Positions 13,632 through 15,700 of a DNA stretch of 15,700 bases are shown piece after piece (the stretch's first letter is position 1; each line of letters begins with the position of its first letter). The stretch spans positions 1 through 15,700 of the forward strand of contig WQWP01000051.1 of assembly GCA_009787485.1 (NCBI GenBank), written 5' to 3'. Under the pieces are notes generated by a model. It worked only from the letters and a program-made list of their open reading frames with translations, was not told where the DNA came from and made no database searches. This stretch comes from Lentimicrobiaceae bacterium (GTDB lineage Bacteria; Bacteroidota; Bacteroidia; Bacteroidales; WCHB1-69). The position numbers and the translations under genes were made by a program.

Positions 13632-15700
13632 ATGAAAAATTTAGTTACACTATCGCTCCTCTTGAGTCTCTGTTTCTCATCTTTTGGAACAAATCCTGAA
13701 ATTGAAGAACCTTACAATCTGAAAGTTGTAGTAACCGGACAAAATGCATTATTCTCATGGAATAATGATTTTTTTATTGACAATATGGAGAGTTATAATA
13801 ATTTTATTATTGACAATATTGGAGATTATATTCTGTATGATGGGGATGGTAGTGCTACGTTTGGCATAGAAGGAGGAATCTCTTTTGAACATTCAGAATA
13901 TACCGGTTCTTATATCGTTTTTAACCCCTCTCAAACTACTCCTCCGATGACCGACCCTGCAATTCAACCACATAGTGGCAGTAAATTTTTGGCTTGTTTT
14001 GCTGCTATGGACGGTCCCAATAATGACTGGCTCATTCTGCCGCAACAATATGTTAATACAGGGACGGTTTTCAAATTTTGGGCAAAAAGCTATAACTATT
14101 CTTATGGTGCTGAAAGGTTCAAAGTAGGTGTTTCCACTACGGGTACATTACCCGGCGATTTCACTATCATTTCTTCAGGAGATTACGTGTCAGCTCCTAC
14201 CGAATGGACAGAATATACCTATGATAATCTAAATAATTATGCGGGGCAGAAGGTGCATGTTGCCATAGCCTGTGTATCTGATGAAGCCTATATATTTATG
14301 GTGGATGATATCTTTTTGGGAGTTCCGGGGAAAGTAGCAAGCGCACCGCCCAAAAGATCCTTTTCCGGATTTACAGTTTATTTAGACGATGTGGAAAAAG
14401 CATCAGGCTTGCAGAATGCAGAATATGCATTTACCAATCTCTCTCCGGGTACGCATACCGCCGGAGTGAAAGCCGTTTACACAGATGGAGAATCGGAAAT
14501 TATCTCTAAACATTTCCTTATTGGAAGCGGGTGCCTTGCCCCAACCAATTTAGTGGTTACTTATACTTCCGATTGTGATGCCGAATTAACATGGAGTGTA
14601 CCCGATACTAAATCAATCGTTCTCAAATCAATTCAGGAAGAGGTTGTTGAAGAAGAAACGTTTTTACAAACAGACATAGTTTTCTCTTCTAATAATTCAC
14701 GTCGTGAAAAAATTGCCCATAGTAATCCTCCGGATAGAGCCAATGGTTGGTTATCGTGGTGTGGAGATAATGATTCCGATATGGGAACAGGAGATCCTAT
14801 TGATTTCATTGTTGCGGCACGATTTACCCCTGCCGATTTAGCAGCGGCATCTATAACTACCGGAGATAAAATTAATAAAATGAGATTCTTTCTTTATGAC
14901 ATTGAAGACATTACATTTACATTGCAAATCTATCAAGGGGGCACTTCACCCACCAATCCGGGCGCTCTAATGTATCAACAGCTTGTTACACAACCATTGA
15001 TACCCGAAGCATATAATATTGTAGAATTAACCACTCCTTACCATATTATTGCTTCTCAGGAGTTATGGATTGCTTACCGTCTTCAAATAACACTAGAAGA
15101 TCAGTGGCCTGCCGGTTGTGATGCTGGTCCCAGAGTGGTTGGCAAAGGAGATTTAACGTATTATGATGGAGGATGGACCAATTTATGGAACTTGACTGAA
15201 GGATACTATAGCGCTAACTGGAATATTGAGGCGCTCGTTGGCGTTGAAACGAAATACAATATTTACAGAGGCAATCAGCTTCTTGCAACCAATTTTACAG
15301 GAACCTCTTATCTTGATACCGGTTTTAACCCGATGGAAGGGTACACATGGTCTGTAAAGGCAATCTGTCCAAATAGCTCTGAATCAGATCCGGTGAGCGT
15401 AACGAAAGAGCCGTGCCATGTTGAATATACGATCATGGCAAGCGCCGGTCCTAACGGTAGTATAAATCCCTCCGGAACAATAACTTTACCGCAGGGCGCC
15501 ACGCAAACCTTTACCTTTACGCCTGCTAACAGTGGATATGAGATTAGTCAGGTGCTGGTAGATGGCTTCAATAACCCCGGCGCTGTTGCAAACGGTGTCT
15601 ATACGTTTACCAATATTACAAGCAACCATACTATTCATGTTAATTTTTCAGCAGTCTTTATTCCGGTAACAGATATAACTAACGTACCTTTAGTGGCTAC
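13632..15700 (+). CDS. Large secreted multidomain adhesin (cleaved-adhesin, Fn3-like and B-repeat domains), 3' end outside window
   Basis: The frame is open from the ATG at 13632 to the right edge (689 full codons). An N-terminal signal peptide is clear: MKNLVTLSLLLSLCFSSFG, cleaved near residue 19-20. Residues about 45-230 form a cleaved-adhesin-type domain, with DGDGSATFGI, GSYIVFNPSQTTPP, HSGSKFLACF, NDWLILP, FKFWAKSY, FKVGVSTTG and VDDIFLG. A short Fn3-like piece follows (about 242-290, FTVYLDDVEKA). Then comes CLAPTNLVVTY...LTWSVP (about 300-324). A jelly-roll-like segment follows it (FIVAARFTPADLAA, ELWIAYRLQ, DAGPRVVGKGD, NWNIEALVG), and then the second half of the Fn3 fold (YNIYRGNQLLATNFTGTSYLD). 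Residues about 598-675 are an InlB B-repeat-like unit (GSINPSGTITLPQGATQTFTF, TNITSNHTIHVNF), and VTDITNVP begins another Ig-like domain. This is surface or secreted; a C-terminal type IX secretion signal may lie beyond the edge (inference). Confidence 0.85.
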   Translation, partial: MKNLVTLSLLLSLCFSSFGTNPEIEEPYNLKVVVTGQNALFSWNNDFFIDNMESYNNFIIDNIGDYILYDGDGSATFGIEGGISFEHSEYTGSYIVFNPSQTTPPMTDPAIQPHSGSKFLACFAAMDGPNNDWLILPQQYVNTGTVFKFWAKSYNYSYGAERFKVGVSTTGTLPGDFTIISSGDYVSAPTEWTEYTYDNLNNYAGQKVHVAIACVSDEAYIFMVDDIFLGVPGKVASAPPKRSFSGFTVYLDDVEKASGLQNAEYAFTNLSPGTHTAGVKAVYTDGESEIISKHFLIGSGCLAPTNLVVTYTSDCDAELTWSVPDTKSIVLKSIQEEVVEEETFLQTDIVFSSNNSRREKIAHSNPPDRANGWLSWCGDNDSDMGTGDPIDFIVAARFTPADLAAASITTGDKINKMRFFLYDIEDITFTLQIYQGGTSPTNPGALMYQQLVTQPLIPEAYNIVELTTPYHIIASQELWIAYRLQITLEDQWPAGCDAGPRVVGKGDLTYYDGGWTNLWNLTEGYYSANWNIEALVGVETKYNIYRGNQLLATNFTGTSYLDTGFNPMEGYTWSVKAICPNSSESDPVSVTKEPCHVEYTIMASAGPNGSINPSGTITLPQGATQTFTFTPANSGYEISQVLVDGFNNPGAVANGVYTFTNITSNHTIHVNFSAVFIPVTDITNVPLVA

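Noticed and set aside
13632..13691. Cys14 of the adhesin signal peptide as a lipoprotein cysteine.
   Set aside because: The preceding residues LSL lack the small residue needed at -1, and the hydrophobic stretch continues past the cysteine, so ordinary signal peptidase I cleavage is more likely.
13769..13833. An imperfect 33-nt repeat (FIDN... and IIDN... segments) at the start of the adhesin domain.
   Set aside because: The similarity fits conserved sequence of this adhesin domain family and covers only five to six residues well, so it is not good evidence for a DNA repeat.

Overview
The window is a stretch of AT-rich (roughly 60% A+T by eye) chromosome that reads as Bacteroidota, probably Bacteroidales. 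The grounds are the TAnnTTTG-type -7 promoter elements with few obvious Shine-Dalgarno sites, the glycogen synthase/phosphorylase fusion, the GSCFA and LuxE-like pair, and a large secreted 'cleaved adhesin' protein. Most genes look like core genome; the accessory elements are a shortened RhuM-family gene and the secreted adhesin. No tRNA, rRNA, CRISPR array, insertion sequence or prophage was seen.

Layout, left to right. On the minus strand lie a glycogen synthase (GT3) / alpha-glucan phosphorylase (GT35) fusion that runs off the left edge (1-3324) and guaA, GMP synthase (3430-4695). From an 83-bp divergent promoter region, queE (7-carboxy-7-deazaguanine synthase, 4779-5408) runs on the plus strand. 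A RhuM-family gene (5436-6173, minus) sits between queE and acetate kinase ackA (6356-7552, plus). Convergent to ackA is a minus-strand block: relA/spoT (7588-9834), preceded one base upstream by dnaX (clamp loader, 9836-11528), which is split between two reading frames. A divergent 200-bp gap then leads to a plus-strand overlapping pair, a GSCFA-domain protein and a LuxE-like acyl-protein synthetase (11729-13563). After a short promoter-bearing gap comes a secreted multidomain adhesin that runs off the right edge (13632 onward).

The genes form small functional pairs rather than one pathway. The GT3-GT35 fusion and acetate kinase belong to carbon storage and overflow. guaA makes GMP and queE starts from GTP on the route to queuosine, so the divergent pair shares the guanine nucleotide pool. 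dnaX-relA couples replication and the stringent response in one transcription unit. The GSCFA/LuxE pair looks like an enzyme couple acting on acyl groups, with unknown substrate.

The two strongest oddities are in housekeeping genes. GuaA keeps a complete ATP-pyrophosphatase/synthetase half, but its glutamine amidotransferase half is cut to about 100 residues and lacks the nucleophilic cysteine, the oxyanion glycine and the whole His/Glu segment. dnaX breaks frame exactly where the gamma-like core (domains I-III) ends and the tau-like tail begins; this could be programmed recoding, a real mutation or a sequence error. I did not find a clearly new multi-gene system.
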